A program made the translations under genes and the position numbers. The notes below the pieces were generated by a model. The model was not told the DNA's origin, made no database searches, and worked only from the letters and a program-made list of their open reading frames with translations. From Alphaproteobacteria bacterium (GTDB taxonomy: Bacteria; Pseudomonadota; Alphaproteobacteria; Micavibrionales; Micavibrionaceae), in the NCBI GenBank assembly GCA_021775965.1, contig JAJFGV010000094.1, positions 1 through 42,803 of the forward strand: DNA of 42,803 nt. Direction: 5' to 3'. Position 1 is the stretch's first letter. Each line of letters opens with the position of its first letter. Below are positions 1-5,651 of the stretch, piece after piece.

Positions 1-5
1 ACAGA

Positions 6-49
6 CACGGTCACGCTGGTGCGGGTTGGTTCCCGTCCTTGTGACCGTG
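6..49. other. Strong inverted repeat (9-bp perfect stem)
   Basis: CACGGTCAC at 6-14 pairs perfectly with GTGACCGTG at 41-49, and an inner stem CGGG/CCCG (22-25 with 32-35) closes a 6-base loop. The stacked stems resemble an acceptor stem plus T-arm, so this may be a decayed tRNA end or a structured RNA. There is no T-run after it, so a terminator is unlikely. A second small hairpin GGTTG/CAACC sits at 50-63. The rest of 1-98 shows nothing else that I can support. Confidence 0.45.
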
Positions 50-98
50 GGTTGCCAACAACCATGTGTCGACTGACCACCGACCTGGCTGGCAATTT

Positions 99-171
99 GG
101 GGTTGGATTGCATAAGGATGCGGGTTGGCCTTGCAAGCCGACTGAAGCGGGAGCGTTACCCGCCGGCTCCA
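99..171 (+). tRNA. tRNA-Ala(UGC), unusual T-loop
   Basis: A full cloverleaf can be drawn. The acceptor stem is 99-105 with 164-170 (several G-U pairs), the D-stem 108-111 with 120-123, and the anticodon stem 125-129 with 137-141. The anticodon TGC is at 132-134, the T-stem is 147-151 with 159-163, and the discriminator base A is 171. The third acceptor pair is G101-T168, the G3-U70 pair that is the classic alanine identity element. The T-loop reads AGCGTTA instead of the usual TTCRANN, so tRNA finders may score it low and tertiary folding may be unusual. No CCA is encoded directly after it. Confidence 0.6.
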
Positions 172-180
172 CAGAAACAT

Positions 181-262
181 TGAAGGTGCCGCTGGGAGGC
201 CAGCGAATCGGTTTGAACCCGATGGTGAGCACCGCTTAGGGGTTCGACTCCTCCACCTTCAT
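181..262 (+). tRNA. tRNA-Ser(UGA), class II
   Basis: The acceptor TGAAGGT (181-187) pairs with ACCTTCA (255-261). The D-stem is 190-194 with 201-205. The anticodon stem is 207-211 with 219-223, with loop TTTGAAC and anticodon TGA at 214-216. A long variable arm (224-237) contains a small GGT/ACC hairpin, as expected for serine tRNA. The T-loop TTCGACT (243-249) is canonical, and the T-stem has one A-C mismatch. The D-loop is short (6 bases). The overall length of about 82 bases fits class II. Confidence 0.62.
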
Positions 263-350
263 CCGACTTGCTGGCAGACGTTAGCACTCCAGGCATGCGC
301 ACACAGGTGCCTGTTCTTGTGTGTCGGTGAGTCGGCCAACTGTGTGACAT

Positions 351-424
351 AGCGGGATGGAGCAGTCAGGTAGCTCGGTAGGCTCATATCCTACAGGTCG
401 CAGGTTCGATTCCTGCTCCCGTTA
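351..424 (+). tRNA. tRNA-Met/Ile2 (anticodon CAU)
   Basis: This is the best-formed tRNA here. The acceptor AGCGGGA (351-357) pairs with TCCCGTT (417-423), with one G-U. The D-stem GAGC/GCTC is perfect. The anticodon stem GTAGG/CCTAC holds loop CTCATAT (anticodon CAT). The variable loop has 5 bases, the T-stem GCAGG/CCTGC is perfect with loop TTCGATT, and the discriminator is A. The acceptor starts with an A-T pair and the anticodon stem lacks the three G-C pairs of initiators. It is therefore an elongator Met tRNA, or a lysidine-modified Ile tRNA reading AUA; sequence alone does not decide. Confidence 0.9.
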
Positions 425-496
425 CTGCGTGTGTTGAGTCAGTCGAAGCCCAGCCAGGGTGATCAAGCATCAGCTTGTTGACGACACACGCGCAAT

Positions 497-550
497 GCAT
501 GTGCAAGGTACCCAGGCCCTGTGCTGCTGGTTCAAGTCCGGCCACATGCT
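497..550 (+). ncRNA. Truncated tRNA-like element lacking a D-arm
   Basis: A perfect 7-bp acceptor stem (GCATGTG 497-503 with CACATGC 543-549) and a perfect T-arm (GCTGG/CCGGC, with one G-T wobble, around loop TTCAAGT, 526-542) are present. Only 22 bases lie between them, against about 42 in a normal tRNA. An imperfect anticodon-like arm with a 7-base loop can be drawn at 508-524 (loop bases 34-36 GGC), leaving four bases where the D-arm should be. It may be a decayed tRNA or a minimal tRNA-like RNA. Upstream (425-496) only an isolated 7-bp inverted pair GCGTGTG/CACACGC (427-433, 485-491) is visible. Confidence 0.45.
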
Positions 551-561
551 CTACTTGCTCT

Positions 562-639
562 GGGGCTAAGATGGGTTCGAGCGGGGCAAAGCGTAATTGC
601 CGCCTCGTGACGCTGGTTCAAGTCCAGCTAGCTCCACCA
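562..639 (+). ncRNA. tRNA-like element with tmRNA-like 5' end
   Basis: The acceptor GGGGCTA (562-568) pairs with TAGCTCC (629-635), with a G3-U70-type pair. Discriminator A636 and an encoded CCA (637-639) follow. The T-arm GCTGG-TTCAAGT-CCAGC (612-628) is perfect. Instead of a D-arm the 5' end continues with a GGGTTCGA...CGGGG pattern (573-586) like the conserved 5' end of tmRNA. The centre folds as one hairpin with stem GGCAA/TTGCC (585-589 with 597-601). Read as an anticodon loop it lacks U33. No tag-coding segment fits in 78 bases. Options: a tRNA-domain remnant of tmRNA, an attachment-site copy, or an aberrant tRNA. Confidence 0.55.
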
Positions 640-658
640 ACCATCGACTTGAAAACAC

Positions 659-1066
659 ATGAAACGCCTCGCTGCCTGTCTGACCCTCGGCGCCCTAGCT
701 TGCGCCATCCCAGACGTTGGCAGCGTTGACCTCTCAGGCTGCATCCGTGGCTGCAACGAGACAACCAGCGATTGCTTCGCTGACGCGTCATGGCTGCCAT
801 GCGAAGAGGCCGATAGCTGCGACGCTACGTTTGATGCGTGCTCCAGTGAGCTTGACGTGTGCCTTGAAGGCTGCGCGGGCACTGAGGGCGATGGCTGCTA
901 CTCGGAATGCCAAGACGTCGGCACAGGCTGCCTGGAGACGATTGGCGAGTGCATCGAGCTGCGTACTGAGTGCGTGATCGGTGAGGCCAACGCGAAGCAA
1001 GGCTGCTTGACCGGATTGGTTGAGTGCGTTGCCGTCTGCGTTGACGAGCTGGAAGCTGAGTTTTGA
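659..1066 (+). CDS. Cys-rich secreted protein
   Basis: 135 residues. The N-terminus (MKRLAACLTLGALACA) is a signal peptide; Cys15 might be a lipidation site, but the lipobox (A-L-A-C) is imperfect. The mature part contains about sixteen cysteines, spaced repeatedly as CxxxC and Cx6C, among acidic residues. This is like the Cys-rich repeat proteins common in myxobacterial secretomes. It is probably exported and disulfide-bonded, or helical with paired cysteines. Its stop overlaps the TTG start of the next gene (TTGA). Function unknown; surface conversion of the host or superinfection exclusion are possibilities only. Confidence 0.75.
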   Translation: MKRLAACLTLGALACAIPDVGSVDLSGCIRGCNETTSDCFADASWLPCEEADSCDATFDACSSELDVCLEGCAGTEGDGCYSECQDVGTGCLETIGECIELRTECVIGEANAKQGCLTGLVECVAVCVDELEAEF

Positions 1067-1320
1067 GCGACGACTTCAACGATCGCGTTGACGAGTGGCA
1101 CGAGTCAGACTCCCCGCTCTCGCTGCATGAGGGGCTTGGGATGACCTGGCCAGAGTATGTAGCGCTCCTGTCGCCTCGACGCGCCGCGAGTGATGCCCCT
1201 GAAGCACAACAGGATGTGCAGCCGCCTTGTATGCGGTCGGAACTGGTTCGAGTCCAGTCGGTGGCTCCAAGTTCGTGGGTGAGGCAGCAACCCCAACTAC
1301 CTGTAGAATGCGATAGGTGA
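1063..1320 (+). CDS. Small phage protein with LHEGLGMTWPEYVAL motif
   Basis: 85 residues, starting at a TTG that overlaps the previous stop (TTGA), which suggests translational coupling. Residues about 21-35 contain a 'LHE-x-LGMT-x-x-EY' pattern that I recognise from many small phage and mobile-element proteins of unknown role. The 3' part of the reading frame runs straight through the tRNA-Thr gene at 1195-1266, so the last ~40 codons share bases with a tRNA. Either the true gene was extended into the tRNA or the two overlap functionally. The stop overlaps the next ATG (TGATG). Confidence 0.6.
   Translation: MSDDFNDRVDEWHESDSPLSLHEGLGMTWPEYVALLSPRRAASDAPEAQQDVQPPCMRSELVRVQSVAPSSWVRQQPQLPVECDR
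1195..1269 (+). tRNA. tRNA-Thr(UGU) with encoded CCA
   Basis: The acceptor GCCCCTG (1195-1201) pairs with CGGTGGC (1259-1265), with one C-T mismatch. The D-stem GCAC/GTGC is perfect. The anticodon stem GCCGC/GCGGT encloses loop CTTGTAT with anticodon TGT at 1228-1230. The T-stem ACTGG/CCAGT is perfect with loop TTCGAGT. The discriminator is T1266 and CCA is encoded at 1267-1269. It lies wholly inside the overlapping reading frame 1063-1320. Confidence 0.8.
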
Positions 1321-1640
1321 TGGCCACAGCAACCAGCGAGAGTGTCTCGAACCTGGGCAGCACTGGCCAGCCAACGAGTCCAGGTTCGGGGGTCTGCAAG
1401 GACCGGTTCGGTCAAGAACTGAAGCCTGGAGACCTGGTCATCTACGCGGCCAAGAACAAGCTCGGGGTTGGTCGCATTCACAGGCTGCTGTCGCCGTTGG
1501 AGTACGACCATCACGAGCGGCCACGCGTGAGCATCAAAGGTGTCGGCGGTTCTCGACATGCTACGCGAGTCGCAAGGCTCGACGCTTTGGCTGTAGCGTT
1601 CGACGCGTTCCAGGATGGCAACACCGAGTTGCTCTCTTGA
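1320..1640 (+). CDS. Hypothetical protein, KOW/SH3-like
   Basis: 106 residues. The ATG at 1320 overlaps the previous stop as TGATG; a GTG one codon earlier is also possible. The middle region reads CKDRFGQELKPGDLVIYAA, then G-x-GRIHRLL. This 'xELKPGDLVxY' pattern is typical of small beta-barrel proteins (SH3/KOW-like) found in phages. No catalytic residues are evident. It sits in the chain of small coupled genes ahead of the terminase genes. Function unknown. Confidence 0.6.
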   Translation: MATATSESVSNLGSTGQPTSPGSGVCKDRFGQELKPGDLVIYAAKNKLGVGRIHRLLSPLEYDHHERPRVSIKGVGGSRHATRVARLDALAVAFDAFQDGNTELLS

Positions 1641-1765
1641 CCTGCGACGACACCGCTACGCCAGATCGACCCGCCAGCGCCACCAGGCGACGCCTACGAG
1701 ACTCCCGGCGCCAAGAGCGACTTGGCTTAGCTTCCTTCTTCTCCGACCATGCCTCGCAACGCTGA
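1637..1765 (+). CDS. Possible short ORF (42 codons)
   Basis: A TTG at 1637 overlaps the previous stop as TTGA, the same coupling seen at 1063. The frame runs through the otherwise empty gap 1641-1748 and stops inside the next gene. The product would be Arg-rich (RRRLRDSRRQERLGL) with no recognised domain. The support is only the coupling pattern and the gap, so this is weak. Confidence 0.25.
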   Translation: MTCDDTATPDRPASATRRRLRDSRRQERLGLASFFSDHASQR

Positions 1766-2084
1766 CACTATCGCTGAAGAGGTCCTCGTGGCGTTTCACG
1801 ACGTGAAGGACAAGCGCCCCGGTAAGTCGAAGCGCCTACAGCTCTTCTTCGCTGCATGGGTGCAGGAGCAGCGTGACGACGAGCTGGTCAAGGACGGCAA
1901 GAGCGTCGAGGGCGAATCGTTCAAGCGTCACAGCGACGCTGAGACCTGCGCCAACGCTGTGATCGTTGAGCTGGCCAATCCGGCTGGTGGACGCAAAGGC
2001 ATCAAGAGCCGCGTAGAGGCTGTTCTGGCGACTTGGTGCACTACACACGTTGCGGCAGCCAAGGCAGCAGCACAAGGCAAATGA
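1749..2084 (+). CDS. Hypothetical protein, Lys/Arg-rich
   Basis: 111 residues starting MPRNADTIAEEVLVAFHD. It is charged, mostly helical by composition, and ends in an Ala/Lys tail (AAAKAAAQGK). A segment near residue 85 (NPAGGRKGIKSRVEAVL) is basic. No known family is recognised. Its stop overlaps the next start as ATGA, consistent with an operon. A role near packaging is inferred only from position. Confidence 0.6.
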   Translation: MPRNADTIAEEVLVAFHDVKDKRPGKSKRLQLFFAAWVQEQRDDELVKDGKSVEGESFKRHSDAETCANAVIVELANPAGGRKGIKSRVEAVLATWCTTHVAAAKAAAQGK

Positions 2085-2308
2085 GAGCAACTACGACCAT
2101 GTTAGCGCTGCTACTCGTGGCGTGCCAACCGAAGCTGTTGCCTTGCGAGGCTCACAGCCAGTGTCCATCTCCGCTCAACTGCGATCGTGAGATTGGCTGG
2201 TGTGTCGCACCGCGTCCGATCGGTGCCATCTGCACCAGCGATGACCAGTGCGCGAGCCACAGCTGCTCTGACGTGAATGGCAGCGACGACGGTCCTGTTT
2301 GCGATTGA
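2081..2308 (+). CDS. Small Cys-rich lipoprotein
   Basis: 75 residues from ATG 2081, which overlaps the previous stop (ATGA); this start gives a short signal peptide ending in the lipobox L-V-A-C. The mature part follows the pattern C-x5-C-x5-C-x7-C ... C-x5-C-x4-C, ending near the C-terminus. It resembles the small 'dickkopf-like' cysteine modules (DDQCASHSC) widespread in myxobacterial lipoproteins. It is presumably anchored in the host envelope. This is the second Cys-rich exported protein in 1.6 kb, which suggests lysogenic conversion or exclusion genes; function unproven. Confidence 0.7.
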   Translation: MRATTTMLALLLVACQPKLLPCEAHSQCPSPLNCDREIGWCVAPRPIGAICTSDDQCASHSCSDVNGSDDGPVCD

Positions 2309-2312
2309 GACG

Positions 2313-3095
2313 ATGGATGTGACTATGAGTGGGCAAAAGATGAACGTGTCTGAAAACCAACACCGGTGGCGCTATGACATCGTAGCTTTCGCCCGTGAGG
2401 TTTGCGGCGCTGAGCCGTGGGACCAACAGGCGGACTTTCTCAGGGAAGCGGTGAGGAATCATCGCGTCGCCTTGAAGTCTGGCCACAAGGTCTCCAAGAC
2501 CAACAGCCTTGCCATCCTCGCGCTTCATTGGGCGATTTGCTGCGACGGCCAAGTGCTCCTAGCTTCGCCGACTCGCCACCAGGTCAAGCACATCGCTTGG
2601 CCCGAGGTGTGTAGGCTCGCCGACCACGCTCGAACCACTGGCCTTGTCGACCTCCCAGAGCCAGCAAGCGATCCTGCTGTAGGCATTCGCTGGTCAGACG
2701 GCCGGCGTATCGTTGCTTGCTCTACCGAGATTCCAGAACGCCTCAGTGGCGTTGGTGGTGAGAAGCTGCTGTGTCTCTTGGAGGAAGCGGCGCGTATTCC
2801 GCGATCCATCTACGAGATGCTACGGGATAGTGGGAGCTGTGTCAGGTTCGTCCTGACCGGTACACCAATGGTGTCAGCAGGCATCCTCCACGACGCCTTC
2901 ACGCGCGACCAAGAGCTGTGGCACCTGCTCACGATTTCGTCGCTCGATACGCCCAACGTCAAGACCGGCAAGACGATCACGCCTGGCCTGGCTACACGTG
3001 ACTGGTGCGACATGATGCTGAACCGCCACGACCAAGAGAGCGACATCTATCGCACTCGGGTTCTGGGTGAGTTCGCGTCTACAGAGCACATCTAG
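2313..3095 (+). CDS. ATPase-domain-only terminase large-subunit paralog
   Basis: About 260 residues. An upstream ATG at 2277 would overlap the lipoprotein gene, and ATGs at 2325 and 2340 are also possible. It aligns by eye along its whole length with the ATPase half of the TerL encoded at 3458-5041. Residues 56-63 are SGHKVSKT against SGHKTGKT in TerL. LLCLLEEA (152-159) matches Walker B LFIVDEA. LTGTPMVSAG matches the SNPTQTSG coupling region. The C-terminal VLGEFA matches the VAGNFA before the TerL nuclease domain. It then stops, so no nuclease domain is present. The altered Walker A (Gly to Ser) and EE instead of DE may mean weak or no ATPase activity. It could be a packaging accessory subunit or the remnant of a second terminase. 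Confidence 0.75.
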   Translation: MDVTMSGQKMNVSENQHRWRYDIVAFAREVCGAEPWDQQADFLREAVRNHRVALKSGHKVSKTNSLAILALHWAICCDGQVLLASPTRHQVKHIAWPEVCRLADHARTTGLVDLPEPASDPAVGIRWSDGRRIVACSTEIPERLSGVGGEKLLCLLEEAARIPRSIYEMLRDSGSCVRFVLTGTPMVSAGILHDAFTRDQELWHLLTISSLDTPNVKTGKTITPGLATRDWCDMMLNRHDQESDIYRTRVLGEFASTEHI

Positions 3096-3108
3096 AGAGA
3101 CCGAGACA

Positions 3109-3561
3109 ATGGCCTCCCCGAAGATAGACCCGGAGCGCGTTGCCCGCATTGTGGCTGACGCTGACATCATGGGCGAGGAGTCTGCAGCCAATCGCCACGG
3201 CGTTTCAGTGCGGACCATCTACAACTACCGCAAGCGTGCAGCCAAGGATGCAGCCGTTGCCGAAGCTTACAAGTCCAAGAAATCTCTCATCAATGAGAAG
3301 CTGGACAACGACTGGAGTGCATCACTCGACCGCGCTCTTTGCACTACCGTCAGCAAGATTGACGAGCTGGTTGCAAAGGCCACGCTTGAGAACCTTCGTG
3401 ACGTTGTGGGCGCTTGCAAGATTCTTGGCGAGCTGAAGATTACGAAGGACGCACTGAGTGACGAGCAGCCTGGCGCTGATAGGCAAGGTGGAACGCCTTC
3501 GCCGAATGGCAGCCCGGAAGCGCCAGCGAGCGAAGGACCAGCCGTCCGACGAGTCGCCTAG
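3109..3561 (+). CDS. terS: Terminase small subunit (DNA-binding)
   Basis: 150 residues from ATG 3109. Residues about 20-40 (EESAANRHGVSVRTIYNYRK) form a helix-turn-helix typical of small terminase subunits that recognise the packaging site. A helical middle region (KSLINEKLDNDWSASL) probably forms the oligomeric ring, and the C-terminal tail is Pro/Gly/Ser-rich. It lies between the ATPase-only paralog and TerL, and its 3' end overlaps the TerL reading frame by roughly 55-105 bases depending on the TerL start. Confidence 0.75.
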   Translation: MASPKIDPERVARIVADADIMGEESAANRHGVSVRTIYNYRKRAAKDAAVAEAYKSKKSLINEKLDNDWSASLDRALCTTVSKIDELVAKATLENLRDVVGACKILGELKITKDALSDEQPGADRQGGTPSPNGSPEAPASEGPAVRRVA

Positions 3562-5041
3562 TAGCGCAACGCCTGAGCAGATCGCTCGCTGGTACGACGA
3601 CCCTGTACTGTTCTCAATCGAGGCCTTCGGCATTACGCCGTGGGAGGCTTTTGAGGGCAGCCCAAGGTCGAGCCAGGCAGACGTTCTCCGCGCTGTAGCG
3701 GAGCGCCATAGGGTCAGTTGTCGCAGCGGCCACAAGACCGGGAAGACGGCGGCTGCTGCAATCCTGGCCTGGTTTTGGTTCGTAACCCGCGCCAACTCCG
3801 GGACGGTTATCACCGCTCCGACCGATCGGCAGGTCAAGCGTCTCGTCTGGAAGGAGCTTCGCGCTCTTCGACGTCGCGCCACGATCACACTGCCAACGGT
3901 CCCCAAAGACCCCGGCACTGGCGTTCAGGACGACGCTGGTGGCCGCTACATCGTCGGCTTCAGCACCGACCAGCCAGAGAACATGGCGGGCTTCAGCGGC
4001 CCGGCAATGCTGTTCATCGTCGACGAAGCGAGCGGCGTTGACGAATCAATCTTCGAAGCCATAGAGGGCAACACCGCAGGCGGTGAAGCTGACGACCCCA
4101 ACGCAGTCGCGAAGGTGGTCATGTTCAGCAACCCGACGCAGACCTCTGGCACGTTCTACAAGTCTTTTCACGGCTCCCGCAGCGAGTGGTCAACGCACCA
4201 CATCTCAAGCGAGGACACGCCGAATGCGCGCGACACGACTGGTGCCGCGAAGGTTCCAGGTCTAGCGACGCGCCACTACATCGAGACGAAGCGCAAGAGC
4301 TGGGGCTCTGGCTCGTTTCTCTACGCCGTTCGCGTTGCTGGCAACTTCGCCAAGCAAGGCAGCGACGCCGTCGTACCACTTGGCCTCGTTGAGGCGGGCA
4401 TTGCCAACTGGCATGCTGACGGATTCGACGATAATGAGTGCCGCCTTGAGATAGGCGTCGACGTTGCTCGCTTTGGCCAGGACGACACCGTTGCGGCTCC
4501 GAGACGTGGCAACCACGTTGGCGAGCTGAAGCGCGTCAATGGCTTCGACACGCTCGATGTCGCAGGCATGGTGCTGGACATGGCGCGAGAGCTTCACCGT
4601 AAGGGTGAGCGCAAGCCGTTGATCAAGATGGACCCAGGTGGCAACCCTGGTCCCATTGATGTGCTTCGACGCTCCAGCGAGGTGGACATCATCGAGGTCA
4701 ACTTCGGATCCGTGTCTGACCAGCCTGACCTCTACGTCAACAAGCGCTCACAGATTCTGTTCGGCGTTCGCGACTACCTGGAAGGTGGCGGAACGATTCC
4801 AGATGACGACCAGCTATCAACCGAGTTGGTGGCCCCGAAGTATGGCTACGACGCCAAGACTCGGAAGGTTGTCGAGAGCAAGAAGGAGCTGCGTAAGCGG
4901 CTACCGGGCGGCAAGAGCCCAGACAGCGCCGATGCCTTGGCGCTAGCAATCTACAGCCCGGCCGGCGCATCGCGTCGAGCTAAGGCGATACCCCCGAAGC
5001 GACCACGCTGGGGACGAACCAATAGCCGCGGATTCGGTTAG
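3458..5041 (+). CDS. terL: Terminase large subunit (ATPase-nuclease)
   Basis: 527 residues from GTG 3458; an ATG at 3506 (MAARKRQRAK) is an alternative start. It is the motor that pumps DNA into proheads and cuts it. Walker A is SGHKTGKT (90-97) and Walker B LFIVDEA (185-191), followed by a coupling region near SNPTQTSG (224-231). The C-terminal RNase H-like nuclease has the first acidic residue in IGVDVARFG (Asp335), a second motif near KMDPGGNPG, and a third in SPDSADALALA. Length and domain order are normal for the family, so this is the active terminase. It overlaps terS, suggesting coupled synthesis. Confidence 0.93.
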   Translation: MTSSLALIGKVERLRRMAARKRQRAKDQPSDESPSSATPEQIARWYDDPVLFSIEAFGITPWEAFEGSPRSSQADVLRAVAERHRVSCRSGHKTGKTAAAAILAWFWFVTRANSGTVITAPTDRQVKRLVWKELRALRRRATITLPTVPKDPGTGVQDDAGGRYIVGFSTDQPENMAGFSGPAMLFIVDEASGVDESIFEAIEGNTAGGEADDPNAVAKVVMFSNPTQTSGTFYKSFHGSRSEWSTHHISSEDTPNARDTTGAAKVPGLATRHYIETKRKSWGSGSFLYAVRVAGNFAKQGSDAVVPLGLVEAGIANWHADGFDDNECRLEIGVDVARFGQDDTVAAPRRGNHVGELKRVNGFDTLDVAGMVLDMARELHRKGERKPLIKMDPGGNPGPIDVLRRSSEVDIIEVNFGSVSDQPDLYVNKRSQILFGVRDYLEGGGTIPDDDQLSTELVAPKYGYDAKTRKVVESKKELRKRLPGGKSPDSADALALAIYSPAGASRRAKAIPPKRPRWGRTNSRGFG

Positions 5042-5061
5042 CGGCCACCGGAGACAATCGA

Positions 5062-5634
5062 ATGCCCAAAGCTTTGGCGAATAGCAAGTATGGCGACCTT
5101 CCCGGTCGTGCTGCACTCACTCACATCAAGAGCACGCTCCACAGCGTTCCGCTTTCCATCTACGACTTCCGTGAGATGGACAGCTCCGGCGACGTTGGCG
5201 CCATCGCTGCCAATGGTGGCCTCTTGGCCAGCGACACGACTCCCATCCTTCGCGGCAACGCTGCCGAGGTGCAGGAAATCGTGTGGGCCGCGAGCAACAA
5301 CGACATCATCGGCTGCCAGTTCGCTGTGCCTGCCAACATCGACGATTCGCAGGACGTGACCGTTGAGCTGTGGGTCAACAGTGGTGGAACCACCGACCTC
5401 GCAAGCTTCTCGGTGCTCAGCAGCTGGGACGGCGCGGCAATCGTCACCGACACTGCGACCGATACCGGGGCGTCCACGACCACGCACAAGATCACTGCGA
5501 CCATCGCAGCCGCAGACGTTCCGTCTGACCCGGGCTTCGTCTCGATGCAGCTCGTGCCAGCGGCGCACACAACCGACACCGTGGCCATCCTCGGTGTACG
5601 TGTCACGTTCACCGGCGAAGTCTTCGCTAGCTGA
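5062..5634 (+). CDS. Virion-like beta-rich protein between terL and portal
   Basis: 190 residues starting MPKALANSKYGDLPGRAALT. It is rich in Thr, Ala, Asp and Val, with alternating strands (VTVELWVNSGGTTDLASFSV; IVTDTATDTGAS), as in head decoration or fiber proteins. There is no signal peptide and no catalytic motif. Its place between terminase and portal suggests a virion component expressed with the head module. The exact role is unknown. Confidence 0.6.
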   Translation: MPKALANSKYGDLPGRAALTHIKSTLHSVPLSIYDFREMDSSGDVGAIAANGGLLASDTTPILRGNAAEVQEIVWAASNNDIIGCQFAVPANIDDSQDVTVELWVNSGGTTDLASFSVLSSWDGAAIVTDTATDTGASTTTHKITATIAAADVPSDPGFVSMQLVPAAHTTDTVAILGVRVTFTGEVFAS

Positions 5635-5651
5635 AGCGCTGAAGTGATTCT

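Noticed and set aside
1615-1806. Plus-strand ORF of 63 codons
   Set aside because: Overlaps the real gene starting at 1749 in another frame and reads as Arg/Thr/Ser-rich noise.
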